Source of the DNA: Bromus sterilis | Lineage: Eukaryota; Streptophyta; Magnoliopsida; Poales; Poaceae | Direction: 5' to 3' | Length of the DNA stretch: 64,000 bases | Assembly: GCA_950022295.1 (NCBI GenBank) | Contig: OX465600.1 | Span: 288,407,782 to 288,471,781 of the forward strand | Shown: piece after piece, positions 12,637 through 24,110 of the stretch | Numbering within the stretch: position 1 is the stretch's first letter | Layout: the number at the start of each line of letters is the position of its first letter | Program-made: the position numbers and the translations under genes | The notes under the pieces: model-generated | Database searches by the model: none | What the model saw: only the letters and a program-made list of their open reading frames with translations | Told to the model about the DNA's origin: nothing

Positions 12637-12650
12637 AAGCTTGGGGGAGT
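12637..12650 (+). other. Polypurine tract of element B
   Basis: AAGCTTGGGGGAGT lies directly before the LTR start TGATACGTCC, the expected place for plus-strand DNA priming. Confidence 0.85.
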
Positions 12651-14162
12651 TGATACGTCCAAAATGCATCACTATTTTATATCGTAATTCATCCTTATTC
12701 ATTGATATATTTCACATTACGATGATGTTCTTATGTTGTTTTGGATTATTTTACACAGTTTGCAACTTTCCGGTGCCGAAGCAGCAGACGCAAGATTCAG
12801 CGGTAAAAAGTGGACGCTGAGTTGCTATAGAAGAATACCTCAAAATTACCTGAAAATCGACGGGGGGTATTTTCCAGGAGATTCATGAAGACTTGCCGAA
12901 GAGGGTCTAGAGGGGGGCCACAGGGGCCCCAGGCGGCCACCTGGCGCGGCCCCACCCCTGGCCGCGCCGGGAGGGCGCCTGGAGCCCTGGGCCACTCCCG
13001 GCTCCCCCCTCTGGCCTATATACTCCTCGTTACGCGAAAACCCTAAAAGAGGAGGCCATCACGGAGCTCCGTCGCAGCTCCGTGGAGGAAACCTACAGAG
13101 AAGAAAAGGGCTCTCCGGCGGGCAGATTCCGCCGAGGAGATCACCTCCCGGAAGGGGAGATCATCGCCATCGTCATCACCATCGTCACGGGCATCATCGA
13201 GATCATCATCAACATCATCCCCAACATCAGCACCATCTCCACCACCATCCAATCTCACCTCACAAGTTCATCTTGTGTTGTAATCCGTACTATCTATCCT
13301 CTCTACTCTACCGGTGTTAATTACTCCTTTGTGGTGAATGCTATTGAGTTTTGTTGAAAAATACCATTATGTCTAGATTGTTTATCATATATTTATCACC
13401 TCTGATCATGATCTCTTTTATGTCTTGTGAGTAGTTACTTTAGTTCTTGAGGACATGGGAGAAGTCTAGTTGTTAGTAGTCATATGATGTTGAAGTAATT
13501 TGTGTTGTTTGATATTTAAGTTGTGTTGTTATTTTCCTAGTGGTGTTGTGTGAGTCGAACACTCAACACTTCACCTTCTTAAGGACCTAGGGGAATACAT
13601 TGTGTATTAAGAATGCTTACGGTGGGTTGCCGGGGTGACAGAAACCTGAACCCCAGTTTGCACACTTTTGCACAAGGGATTACTGGATCCTCGATCTTAT
13701 TGCTGTGGTTAGGCTTTGCCTGAATTTCTATCTTGTATTTGCGGATGTTTGTAAGATGTTTAATCATAAGAGTGCACTTATCTTAGTCTAGAAGGTGTGC
13801 TAGCATAGATCCACGCACTCAACACTTATCAGCACAATACTTGTTATCGATACGGAGTATGGCGAAAGCACGTTACTACCTCTCCATGTGTCCTCAAGAA
13901 CGCTTTAGTCTTTATAAGTTCAGTTGTCAGGCTTATCCTTTGCACAAAAGGATTGGGCCACTTGCTGCTCCTCAGTGCTACTTACTTTGCTTGGTTTTAT
14001 CTTATCGTTGCTTATATCGAAAACCCCTAAAAAGTTATCTTTCAGTGTTTGTAGTTATTCCTTGTCCACCATCACCTATCAATACCTTTCGCTCCTCGTT
14101 GGGTTCGACACTCTTACTTATCGAAAACGCTACAATAGATCCCTTTACGTTGAGGGTCATCA
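12651..14162 (+). repeat. 3' LTR of element B
   Basis: It is 1512 bp, from TGATACGTCCAAAATGCATC to GGGTCATCA. A GC-rich block with CCAGGCGGCC/GGGCGCCTGG lies at about 12900-12990, followed by CCTATATACTCC-type leader sequence and an ATC/CATCAT-rich stretch (13160-13250). The 3' part carries GGGTTCGACACTCTTACTTATCG, typical of this Gypsy group. No gene inside. Confidence 0.85.
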
Positions 14163-14319
14163 CTCGCACCAGAGCGAGTGCGGGGAATACTGCCGCCAAC
14201 TGCCTCCGGCTCCTCCTGAACCTCCTCATCAGATCCGGAAGGGGGTCAAGAGTCATGAGCAGGACCATGACCTCCAACCCAGTTTTCCTTGATGCGCAGC
14301 TGGACCTCCTCGTGAGCAG

Positions 14320-15250
14320 TCAGAGGCCCAACAGGAAGTGCCTCCACCGTAAAAGTAGTGGCCCAAGTGATCTCGAAGAGGACCTGTAGATACGGGCCAT
14401 AATGGGAACCTTTCGTTCCATCACAACAACATATAGCTCCTCCCACATGATGTCACATACATCCAGGGTCTGCGTGGTGCCCTTGCACTCCACACAGAGT
14501 AGAAGCATGTTCACCAGATAGCTGTGAACCATGTCCAGATTTCCCACTCGAGGAAACAGAGATGTCCTGAAGATGCGGTGCATGATGTCCAAGAACGGGC
14601 AAAGAACCACTCTGTACTTCTGATTTCCCTTGGCATCAGTATAGGGAATGGATGTCTGATATGGACCTAACAGACTCTTGTTCTTGGCATTCTCCTCGGT
14701 GTATGGGAGAACACCAACGGGCTCATCTTTCGTGGAGACCGGAATTTGCAGAGCCGCCATGAAATCCCCCCACTTACAGCTCACCTGCTCATCCTTGCAC
14801 ATCCAAATGATGGTCCGATCATCGCGGTTGGTGAAGTACACCGTGGCAAAGAACTGAGCAAGAAGCTCGGCATCAAACCGTTTTTGAAGTAGATGATATC
14901 TAGAATCCCAAACTGCTCACATAGGGCATATGCCTCTCCAAAGTAATCGGGGTGAGCCCGCATGTGCCTCAGTTGGACAGACTTCACATGTGGAAAAAAC
15001 TTGTTATTCCTGTGCTTCAGAATCATATGGAACACATCCCTCTGAGTCTTATTCCAGAACTGAGTGCCAACCATCTCTGGGTCTTGCTCTGCGCGGTACG
15101 GATTGGCTTCACGGTATGCCTTGTACTCGGGAAGAGGAAGTTCTGAAACAGACTTGAAAGGTTCCTTCTTCTTCTGAGCAGTCTTCTTGAAGTAACTCCC
15201 GGATTGGCCATGGGCCTTGCGCTTGGGATTCCGACGAGAGCCATCACCTG
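14320..15250 (-). pseudogene. ORF downstream of Copia pol (env-position, plant transposon protein-like)
   Basis: Minus-strand reading from about 15247 gives a Lys/Arg-rich start (SRRNPKRKAHGQSG), then a domain with HMRAHPDYFGEAYALCEQFG. After a one-base frameshift near 14865 it continues with RTIIWMCKDEQVSCKWGDFM. The wording resembles the 'putative plant transposon protein' domain seen in SIRE-type elements (from memory; a profile search would settle it). It lies where SIRE elements have an env-like gene. A strong splice-acceptor-like sequence (pyrimidine-rich run ending in CAG at 15250-15248) sits just before it, suggesting expression from a spliced RNA. No transmembrane segment is evident. 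Confidence 0.6.
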
Positions 15251-16440
15251 ACCAACACCAACAGAGAGAACAGGAAAACAAAACACATGAGATGCAAGAG
15301 CCGGACACAGGTGAACAAAGCAGGTCTGTTGGGGAAGTGTTAGTTTCTGAGAACCACGGTAGTACCGCCCGAGGCACGGTACTAGCGCCAAGCGGTAGTA
15401 CCGCTGGCCCCGTGGTAGTACTGCGCTAGCCCCGTGGTAGTACCGCGCAAGCGGTAGTTCCGCAGCGGGACCAGCGGTAGTACCGTCCTGGTGGAGAGAG
15501 CACGGATCTGAGATCCGGTACTACCGGGGTTCCAAAAACTCAAACCACTCCAACACAACTACTTCATTCCTATCTAGCAATCTATCCATGTTCTCAAAGT
15601 GCCTAGGCATAGACAAAAACCTAGCGGATCTACAAGTATTTCCCTAGCAACAAAGTTCAAAAAACTGAACCAAAGTAGAAGGGAAATGGGGCAATACCGG
15701 TATCCATGGCACCCGGGGAGGATGGGGAACGATCCCACCGGAGGAGAACAGGGAGAGACGGCACGGAGGCGTCACACCGGGAGGGAGGCGACGGGGTGGA
15801 CGCCGCGGCTGCAGAGGAGAGGAAAAGAAACTGAATGGGGTAATGGGGAGGAACTCCCCGTACCCCTTCGGTTATACAACTCCTCGGGACAGCGGTAGTA
15901 CCGCTCCAGGCACGGTAGTACCGCGACCGCAGCGGTAGTACCGCTAGCAGCAGAACCGTCCACCAAGTGACAAGGGAGAGTGGGCAATTTCATCGAATGT
16001 CTTAGGGGGAAGGGCTTGGGATGACTCGAAAAACAGCAGCAGGATGAGAACACTCCGAGATAAAATACAATAAGGAAATGCACGATAAATCTTGGAGTGC
16101 TCAAAATGCAAAAATAAACACCTCAAACACAATAAAGAAACACAAAATCGAACCAACCCTCCCGAGGAAAGGGGCGGTGACCGAAGCCACCATGTTTGAG
16201 CTTATTTGGTATGACACCACAAAGATGTATCTTGGGTTCATTGCCAATTCTCTTCTTTGAAGCACCGTTGTCACTTTGGGTGACTATGAAAGCCGCCGAA
16301 AGTCACCATAGTGAAAGAAGTTTGTCTCTTTTCGCATAATAGGTGGAGTGGTTGCTTATGGGTTAAGCAACACTCCCCCTATGTCCATGCCTACATCCAA
16401 GCTAGATTCCATGTTGAGCTAGGGTGTGTGGGCAAGTTTT
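15251..16440 (-). other. Copia spacer between pol and downstream ORF, with GGTACTACC palindromes
   Basis: No gene is visible. Two clusters of AGCGGTAGTACCGCT-type palindromes occur at about 15355-15510 and 15890-15945, separated by G/A-rich sequence. The same palindrome family is abundant in this element's LTR at 24880-25290. The part nearest pol (16250-16440) is the 3' untranslated region and contains AACACTCCCCCTATG. Confidence 0.6.
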
Positions 16441-16865
16441 TCAAACCGCATGACTTGAATCAATGATATTTAGCTCATGCCTTAACTCTCGGAACCTTGC
16501 TTCATCCAAGGGCTTGGTGAAAATATCCACAAGTTGATCTCCGGTGCCCACATATGAAAGGTCAATATCACCCCGCTTCACATGATCTCGAATAAAATGA
16601 TGATGAATCTCAATATGCTTCGTTTTGCTATGTTGAACGGGGTTGTAGGCGATCTTGATAGCACTTTCATTGTCACATAAAAGAGGCACTTTGTCACAAG
16701 TGACACCGTAATCCTTTAAATTTTGCCTCATCCATAATAACTGAGCACAACAACTTGCGGCGGCAATGTACTCGGCTTCGGTAGTAGAGAGGGAAACACA
16801 ATTTTGCTTCTTGGATGACCAACTCACCAAAGACCTACCAAGGAATTGACATCCTCCGGAAGTGT
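16441..16865 (-). pseudogene. pol: Copia RNase H, C-terminal part
   Basis: It encodes the end of Copia RNase H: SWSSKKQNCVSLSTTEAEY, CDNESAIKIA, KHIEIHHHFIRD and IFTKPLDEARF, ending at a stop at 16441. It would remove RNA from RNA-DNA hybrids during reverse transcription. The N-terminal side is cut by the solo LTR at 16871-18521. LTR plus one duplication is 1656 bases, a multiple of three, so the reading frame on the two sides stays in register although the protein is interrupted. Confidence 0.88.
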
Positions 16866-16870
16866 ACTTC

Positions 16871-18521
16871 TGATGGTACGAATTAACGCGCCCTCGTTGG
16901 TTACCCAAAGTGGAAGGTTGAGATGTAGACAGCGGTAATTTCCCTTAGCGAGGAGGCTAAGGTAGAGTATCGAATCCAGTATGACTCCAAGATAAACAAG
17001 TAGGTGGTTCAGCAAGTGATGCGCCGTTTGATAATCACTTGCTTCTCCTGGACCTGCTCACACAACATATAACTTTGCTTCCCAACGAGTACAGAGGAGT
17101 TGTCAATTCCTCCGGCCTTGTTGTTTACAAAGGATAAAACGCACGGGATAGCAATGGAAAAGTAAATACTGAAAGTAAATTGATAGTGTAAACAGTATAG
17201 GAAATATGGACCGGGGTCCTATGATGTTCACTAGTGATTTCTCTGTCCCAAAAGACGATAAAATAGCCATGCGAGCTAAACAAATTACAACTGGGCAATT
17301 GACAGGATTATGTGCGCAAACCAATGTTAATTATGCTATGAAGAAAGTAAGAGGCTCAAAAGCATGGGCAGTATGCCAAGACAAGTAGACCGAAATCCAT
17401 CTGCATCTACCTACTAATCATCCACCTTGAGATATCTATCCAGAACATCTCGCTGGTATTAAGTTGCGAATCCCACCCAAAGTGTAAACTCAAAGCAACG
17501 GACAACTACATTAAAGAACTTTGCGTAAAGTAAACAATCCTTGCACCCGCAAGTACAAGCACCGTTGTTTTCCCCCTTGTGGCAACAGCACATCCCCTAG
17601 ACTCATGTTTCTGTCACTCAAGCTAGTCATCAGGGGGCATGAACCCACAATCATGCATAACGCTCCCTCTTGGAGTCACTACCTACTACTTGGCCAAAGC
17701 AATAAACAGCAACGGAGAACATGCAAGAATTACTTAAGAACATAAATATAAAAGAGGAGAATCAAATATATTACTCAAACACAATCTAAACATAATCTCA
17801 TAATCCATCGGATCCCAGCAAACTCAGCATAGCAACAACAGAAATATTACATATGTGCCTCGATCATGTAGGGCAGCTCACGAGGTCTAATCCAGGAAGA
17901 ACAAAGAGGGGAGGAGAACATCACATAGCTACTGATCATAGACCCATGGTCCAAGGTGGACTACTCACGGTTCACCTGGGAAGCATCCATGGTGGTGGAG
18001 AAGCTCCCGGAGGTGGTTCCTCCCTTCGGCAGGGTGCCGGGAAGAGGTCTTCTGGTGCTCCCGATCTTGGAAGCGCGGCTGCGGCGGAACAGAGGAGAGA
18101 TCGCGAAAAAGGGTTCCCCTCTCGAGGTTTTTGCGTCACGAGGAATAAATAGGCGAAGGGGGGCAGCCAGGGGGGCCACCAGGGGTCCAGGCGCCCCCCT
18201 GGCGCGGCCCCACCCTAGGGTGTGCCGGGAGGGCGCCTGGGGCCCTGGTGGGTCCCCTCTGTACCCCCCCTCGGTGATTCCCGAAGCTTCTTCTACGCTG
18301 ATTTTTATTGGATTTTTCCTGAATTTTTGGAGCACTTTTAATATGGGGGAAACCTGAAATAGAAAAACAGCAGAAAACAGGAACTGGCACTGGGGTGCAT
18401 TGAGTTAATAGGTTAGTCCAAATATGATCAAAAGTGTATGGAAGTTCGTCAATATCATAGAAATATCACACAAAAGAGGCATGGAGCTAGGAGAAATTAT
18501 AGATACGTTTTGGACGTATCA
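16871..18521 (-). repeat. Solo LTR of the element A family inside Copia RNase H
   Basis: It is 1651 bp, minus orientation, from TGATACGTCC (at 18521) to ATCA (at 16871). It is flanked by a perfect 5-bp target duplication ACTTC at 16866-16870 and 18522-18526. With no internal region it is a product of LTR-LTR recombination. It joins the Copia codons for DKVETK and YTSGG. Confidence 0.95.
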
Positions 18522-18526
18522 ACTTC

Positions 18527-20295
18527 GTCTCCACCTTGTCTCTCGCCCAATGCGAATCCGTGTACCCGATGAGGTTGAAGCTTGAGCCTTTTGGATACCA
18601 CAACCCAAAGTTTGGGGTATGAACAAAATATCGAAAGATTCTTTTGACAGCCACTACGTGACTCTTTTTTGGTGCGGATTGAAATCTTGCACACATGCCC
18701 ACACTCAACATGATATCCGGCCTAGATGCACAAAGATACAACAAAGAACCGATCATAGAGCGATACTCCCTTTGGTCTACCTCTTTGCCGCTCGGGTCGA
18801 GGTCAAGTTGACACTTGAGTGGCATGGGGGTCTTGGCTCCTTTAAGACCATCATACTTGAACCTCTTGGGCATGGCTTGAGTATATTTGGCTTGGTTGAT
18901 GAAAGTTCCTCTTGACAATTGCTTTACTTCAAATCCGAGAAAGAACTCCAACTCTCCCATCAGATAAATCTCAAACTTGTCGGTCATTAGCTTAGCAAAT
19001 TCCTCATTAAAAGATATGTTAATCGAACCAAACACAATATCATCAACATATAGTTGGCATATGAACAATTGCCCACCAACCCTCTTGGTAAAAAGAGTGG
19101 GGTCGATTTTCCCAATTTCAAACCCATAATCGGCTAAGAACTCGGTAAGGTGCTCATACCAAGTGTGTGGTGCTTGCTTAAGGCCATAGAGCGCCTTGTC
19201 GAGTTTATAGACATGATTAGGGAAATTGTGGTCCTCGAACCCGGGGGGTTGCTTGACATATACCAACTCATTAATGGGACCATTAAGAAAAGCATTTTTC
19301 ACATCCATTTGATATAACTTGATGTTATGATGAGAAGCATAAGCAAGAGCAATACGAATGGATTCAAGACGAGCCACGGGGGCAAAATTTTCACCATAGT
19401 CAATACCTTCGACTTGGGAAAATCCTTGAGCCACCAACCTTTCCTTGTTCCGGATGATAATACCAAGTGCATCTTGCTTGTTCTTGAATATCCACTTGGT
19501 CCCAATGACATTATGATTACCTTTGGGTCTCTCCACTAATTTCCACACTTTGTTGCGCTTGAAGTTATTGATTTCGTCATGAATGGCCTCAAGCCAATCT
19601 TGGTCTTCAAGCGCCTCACCTACCTTTTGGGGTTCAACACAAGAAACAAATGCATTATGTGCACAAAAGTTTCTCAATTGACTACAATTTTTTACCCCCT
19701 TTTGGATGCTTCCGAGCACTTGATCCACCGAAAGATCTTGTGATTTTAACTGGGATGCAATCTTGAGTTCTCGGCGAACCCTTTCTTATTCCAAAGTTTC
19801 TTGAGATGGAACTAGAGGACCATTTTCGGAAGGAGGGGCATCCTCAAGGACTTGCTCATCATCTTGAGCTTGGCCTTGAACTTGAATGCGATCTTAGTCA
19901 TCATTTGGTGCGTCACCATCCTCAATGATTGGATCTGTACCTTGATGTTGTTCGGGCGAGAGAGGGCCTTCTTCTTGTTCTTGATTTGCTTTTGGATCTT
20001 GAGGAGGTGATGGCTCCACGTGCGTAGATCATTGTCCTTCTCCTTCCACCACAAGGGGTTCCTCGATGGGTAGGAAATGACCCACGCCCATTCTTCTTAT
20101 GGCTTGAGGAGGAATTTCATCACCTACATCATTAAGATCACTTTGCCCCACTTGGGAGCCATTATGTTCATCGAACTCCACGTTGCTAGATTCTTCAACA
20201 AGTCCGGAAGACTTGTTGTAGACTCTATAGGCGTGAGAGTTTGAAGCATAACCAACAAATATGCCCTCATTTGTCTTAGATTCAAACTTAGACAA
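18527..20295 (-). pseudogene. pol: Copia reverse transcriptase and RNase H N-terminal part
   Basis: A Copia RT is plain: WKLVERPKG, GTKWIFKNK, ARLESIRI, QMDVKNAFLNG, VYKLDKALYGLKQAP and the catalytic YVDD box at 19050-19039. It runs into the RNase H start (SDIMLSVGMCARFQ-type linker, then GYTDSHWA). It copies element RNA to DNA. The frame of 19728-18487 is open through RT. Upstream, at 20295-19730, the linker between integrase and RT has several stops, and a frameshift lies near 20290. The solo LTR truncates it at the right-hand duplication. Confidence 0.9.
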
Positions 20296-21446
20296 ACGAG
20301 CACCTTTCTTAAGAATGAAACATTACACCCGAAGACCCGAAAATACTTGATGTTGGGCTTCTTCTCGGTGATGCTTTCATACGGAGTTTTGTTCAAGATC
20401 TTGCGGAGATAAAGACGGTTGGTTGCATGACAAGCAGTGTTGATGGCCTCTTCCCAAAAGTTGTATGGACTCTTGAACTCCGCCATCATTGTTCTTTCTG
20501 CATCAATCAGAGTGTGATTCTTCCTCTCTGCAACACCATTTTGTTGAGGGGTATAAGAAGCAGAATATTGATGTTTGATCCTCTCATCTCCAAGGAATTC
20601 ATCCAAGGTGTAGTTCTTGAACTCGGTGCCGTTGTCACTCCTAATTGCCAAAATCTTTGAGTTGTGTTGACGTTGAGCTTCATTGGCAAACTCGATGACG
20701 GTTTATTGGGTCTCCCTTTTCTTCTTGAAGAAATAAACCCATGTATATCTTGAGTAGTCATCCACAATAACCAAGCAATAATTCTTTCCGCCAAGACTAT
20801 TATATGAGGGAGGCCCAAAGAGATCCATGTGAAGGAGCTCCAAGGGCTGCTTGGTGGAGATGATATTCTTGACGGGATGTTTCTTCTCATGTAGTTTCCC
20901 TTCAATGCATGCCCTACAAGCACGATCTTTGGCAAAGCTAACATTTGTTAGTCCAATGACATGCTCACCCTTGAGAAGTGTTTGCAAAGACCTCATATTG
21001 ACATGGGCTAGTCGGAGGTGCCAAAGCCATCCCACATCAACTTTAGCCATTAGACACATGGCGGTTTTGGTGGGGACTTTTGAAAAATCCACCACATACA
21101 TACCGTACTCCACGTGTCCAACAAAGGCCACTTTAAGAGTTTTGCTTCACATCAAGGTGACCATGTATTTATCAAAGAAATTGCAAAGTCCCATCATGGC
21201 AAGTTGACGAACGGATAGTAAATTAAAGGCACAAGTCTCAACTAGTAATACTTTCTCAATGGACGAGTCCGGAGAAATTATTACTTTGACAAGACCTAAT
21301 ACCTTTGACGTGTTTGCATCTCCATATTGGACATGGGTGGTTCGAGATGGTCCAAAATCAATGTCCACCAACATGTCCTTGCTTCCGGTCATATGACTTG
21401 TAGCCCCGCTATCAAGTATCCATGAACCACCATCGGAAGCCGCCAC
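20296..21446 (-). pseudogene. pol: Copia protease and integrase
   Basis: The protease active site DSGATSHMT lies near 21410. The GAG-pre-integrase segment follows (LWHLRLAHVN, C-x2-C in ACRACIEGK). Integrase then begins with HMDLFGP (first Asp), has VIVDDYSRYTW, the second Asp in RSDNGTEF and the Glu in QQNGVAERKN, so all three catalytic acids are present. A TAA near 20703 and a stop near 21132 interrupt the frame, and frameshifts near 21450 and 20290 separate it from gag and RT. This is a decayed copy that retains its key residues. Confidence 0.88.
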
Positions 21447-22905
21447 CTACATGAGATCAATGCTTGGATTTAGGTACGCATTCACGAATGGGTCCTCTCG
21501 CGTTAGTAACAAGGGTCTTAGGCACCCAAATGGACCATGCAATATACTCATCAAAAGAACCAACAAATTTGGCATAAACATGCCCATCATTAGTGCAACA
21601 AATAACATAAAAGGGATTAGTTGGTCCGGCAAAGTCATTGGGAATGGCACCACTCCTCTTGGTCACTCCACCCTCAATGACCTTTGCCACCTTTTATTGA
21701 GGCTTCTCCCCTTCCTTCACAAAGGTGACTTCCTTCGAAGGAGGAGGGGCCTTTCCTTTCTTCTTTTTGTTATTCCTCTTCTTATTCTTCTTCTTTGATG
21801 GACTTGCACCAAAACCAATGCCTTCCTTGACAATGACCTCCTTTTGGGAACTCAAGAGATCATTAAGGTTCTTCTCTCCTTGAATGCATGAGACAAGTCC
21901 CTTCTCAAGTTGTGCCTTCAACCTAGAGTTTTCCTCAACGAGAGGAACATGATCACAACAAGAGTTAGAGGAACTAGGTTTCTCTACCACAATAATACGA
22001 GAAAAGGTAGTAATATCTTTAGTGAGTTGAATACTTGTTTCCTCATGAGCCTTCTTGTGGTCCTTTTCGACTTTCTCATGATCCACAAGAAGTCTTTCAT
22101 GAGCCTCAACAAGTTCATCATTTTTAGTCTTGAGATCACAAACAACGGCATTAGAATGTTTAAGGTCAAGTTTTAGTTTAGAGATATCACTAGCATAAGT
22201 CTCATCAAGAGACAACTTAAGCTCACGCTCTTCTTAAAGAGAATGAGATAGCTCCCCTATCTCATCTGCATAGTCGCGACTATGGCCTTGCAACTTGGTG
22301 ATAGTCTCATAAAGTTGCTCAATGTGAACATGGGCTTCACCTAGTTGTTCCAAGAGAGCCACAAAGTGTCCCTTGGCTTCACCTTTGAGTTAGGACATGA
22401 AAAGCTCGAATTCATTTTCTTCTTGTGCCTTGGGCTCCCCATTTTCCTCCACACAATCCAACAACGAAGGGTTAGTGGGAGTAAACGGTTTAGAGTGAGG
22501 AGTTACCGAGGTAGTCTTTGCCATAAGGCACTTGTGGATGATGTGAGGGTTCTCTTTGGGGGAGTTGAAGAGAGACGTTGATGAGGGGGATTCTATGGCG
22601 ATAGCAACGGTGGCGGTTGCCACAATCTCACCACTTTCTTCATCATCCTCATCATCGGAGTAGTATTCTTATTGATCCACCAACACACGTTGTGGCTTCT
22701 TCATCACAAAGTTCTTGTTCAATGGAGACTTGTTCTTGTCCTTACGGATGAGCTTGCCACCGTGGTCTTCTCTCTTCTCATATGGACAATCCGAAACAAA
22801 ATGACTCACATTTCCACAATTGAAGCAAGTCCTTATTCTTTGACCCTTTGGCTTGAGGCTACTTGTGTTGGACTTGAAGTTATTCTTGTTGCCCCAAAAT
22901 TGTCT
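21447..22905 (-). pseudogene. gag: Copia gag C-terminal region: zinc knuckle and long coiled-coil linker
   Basis: It continues the gag frame after the stop at 22906. A CX2CX4HX4C zinc knuckle (CFNCGNVSHFVSDC) is readable at about 22825-22785 and should bind element RNA. Downstream, 22215-21694 is rich in Glu/Lys/Leu with heptad character and ends in a Lys-rich tract, as in SIRE-type gag linkers. Several stops (for example near 22675, 22390, 22215 and 21694) break it, but the frame is otherwise kept to about 21450. Confidence 0.75.
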
Positions 22906-24060
22906 TCAGGCTAGATCCATGTTCTCATTGTAAGCATACTTGTTGTCCTCCAGACCAACATCCTCTTCATCTTCATCTTCCTCAACTTGAACTTCCTTGG
23001 CCTTCAAGGCGAGAGATGGCATCTTGGTGCCACTTTGGCGAGCCAATTTTAACTCGGCCGTGGAGTCCAAGATTTCCATGGCAACAAATTCATCCAAGAC
23101 TTGGTTTGAACTCAACTCACGAAAGTCGGGCCTTTGAAGAATGACCTTGGTTATATGCTTCTTGTGTAGGGGCATAGCCGTGATGAATTTTCTTTTTATC
23201 CATCCATCATCGGTGTCCATGCTCCCATGGTCCGTCATGGAGTTGGCGAGAGCCACCAACCTTTGATGGACATCCTCGGAAGACTCCCCTTCATTCCTGA
23301 CAAAGTGGTCGGCGTGATCTTGAATCTTGTCAAACTTCGAGCACCGTATGCTAGAGCTTCCCATGAGAGTCTTATCAAGAAGATCCCACATCTCTTTGGT
23401 CGTTTCACACTTTCGGACAAGATTGTCTTGCTCTTCCTTCAGCCCATTTCCTATCAGAAGAAAAGCATGACTGTTGATGATGTTGTCCCGATATTCTCTT
23501 GGGGTCATGTTGTGGTGGTCACGAGGATTGAATCCCTCCTCAACGATGCGCCACAGTTCCACCGAGGACCCCTTCAAATGTCTCTTCATGCGATGATCCC
23601 AAACCGGATAAGCATCTTTGTTAAGGATGGGAATAATGCATGCATGTGCAAAATGAGGCTCGGGAAGAGGTAGTGAGTTATAGGTAATAGGAGGAGCAAT
23701 CGCGGAATGAATACCCGATCCATTCCCTGAACGAGGAATGGATCGGCTATCATTCCTACCATCATCACTAGGTTGGGAGATGAAATCTCCTCCACCCAAC
23801 GTTGAAATTTTGGGGATGATGGTGGGGTTGCTCTCCGTGGGCATCCTCGACATGAGACTACTAAGCATATCGGTAACTTTATTCATGTAAGCCTTAATGG
23901 AGGACATGCCTTCATTGTACTCATGTCGAGAGATAGATGACGAGTCATCCTTCGCGAACGTATTCGTGAAGCGCTCGGTACTTGGAACCCTTTCCAATAG
24001 GGGAGGGTTCGAAGTAGCTGCTAGTAACTCATCCTCTTTCGGTTTATCCCCTTGCGACAT
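22906..24060 (-). CDS. gag: Copia gag, N-terminal part (UBN2-like)
   Basis: A 384-codon frame starts at ATG 24060 (MSQGDKPKEDELL), 36 bases downstream of the primer site, and ends at 22906. The middle holds the Copia gag (UBN2-type) signature: WDHRMKRHLKGSSVELWRIV, MWDLLDKTLMGSSS and MPLHKKHITKVILQRPDFRELS. The C-terminus is acidic. Gag forms the virus-like particle in the cytoplasm. The stop at 22906 looks premature, because zinc-knuckle coding follows in the same frame. Confidence 0.85.
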   Translation of the reverse strand: MSQGDKPKEDELLAATSNPPLLERVPSTERFTNTFAKDDSSSISRHEYNEGMSSIKAYMNKVTDMLSSLMSRMPTESNPTIIPKISTLGGGDFISQPSDDGRNDSRSIPRSGNGSGIHSAIAPPITYNSLPLPEPHFAHACIIPILNKDAYPVWDHRMKRHLKGSSVELWRIVEEGFNPRDHHNMTPREYRDNIINSHAFLLIGNGLKEEQDNLVRKCETTKEMWDLLDKTLMGSSSIRCSKFDKIQDHADHFVRNEGESSEDVHQRLVALANSMTDHGSMDTDDGWIKRKFITAMPLHKKHITKVILQRPDFRELSSNQVLDEFVAMEILDSTAELKLARQSGTKMPSLALKAKEVQVEEDEDEEDVGLEDNKYAYNENMDLA

Positions 24061-24095
24061 CCTCTTAAGGCGGTAAAGCCCTTAATAAGAGATGA

Positions 24096-24108
24096 GGCTC
24101 TGATACCA
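24096..24108 (-). other. Primer binding site of the Copia element
   Basis: On the minus strand it is TGGTATCAGAGCC, two bases after the LTR edge. It is complementary to the 3' part of initiator tRNA-Met, the usual Copia primer. Confidence 0.88.
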
Positions 24109-24110
24109 AT

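Larger units (their letters stand above)
6301..14162 (+). mobile_element. Element B: Athila-like Ty3/Gypsy retrotransposon, 3' two thirds
   Basis: Plus-strand order is protease (6318 on), reverse transcriptase, RNase H, integrase (to 10138), a small ORF (10486-10992), spacer, polypurine tract (12637-12650) and 3' LTR (12651-14162). The 5' LTR and gag lie left of the inserted element A, outside the window. The integrase ends without a chromodomain, and the RT-integrase wording (for example GMSPYKMVYGKAWHLPLELE) fits the Athila group rather than chromoviruses. It is inserted in the 3' region of the SIRE-like Copia element; the bases after the LTR are CTCGC. Confidence 0.85.

Noticed and set aside
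13160..13260. ATC/CATCAT-rich ORF encoding an Ile-rich peptide
   Set aside because: Low-complexity sequence inside element B's LTR with frames open in both strands.
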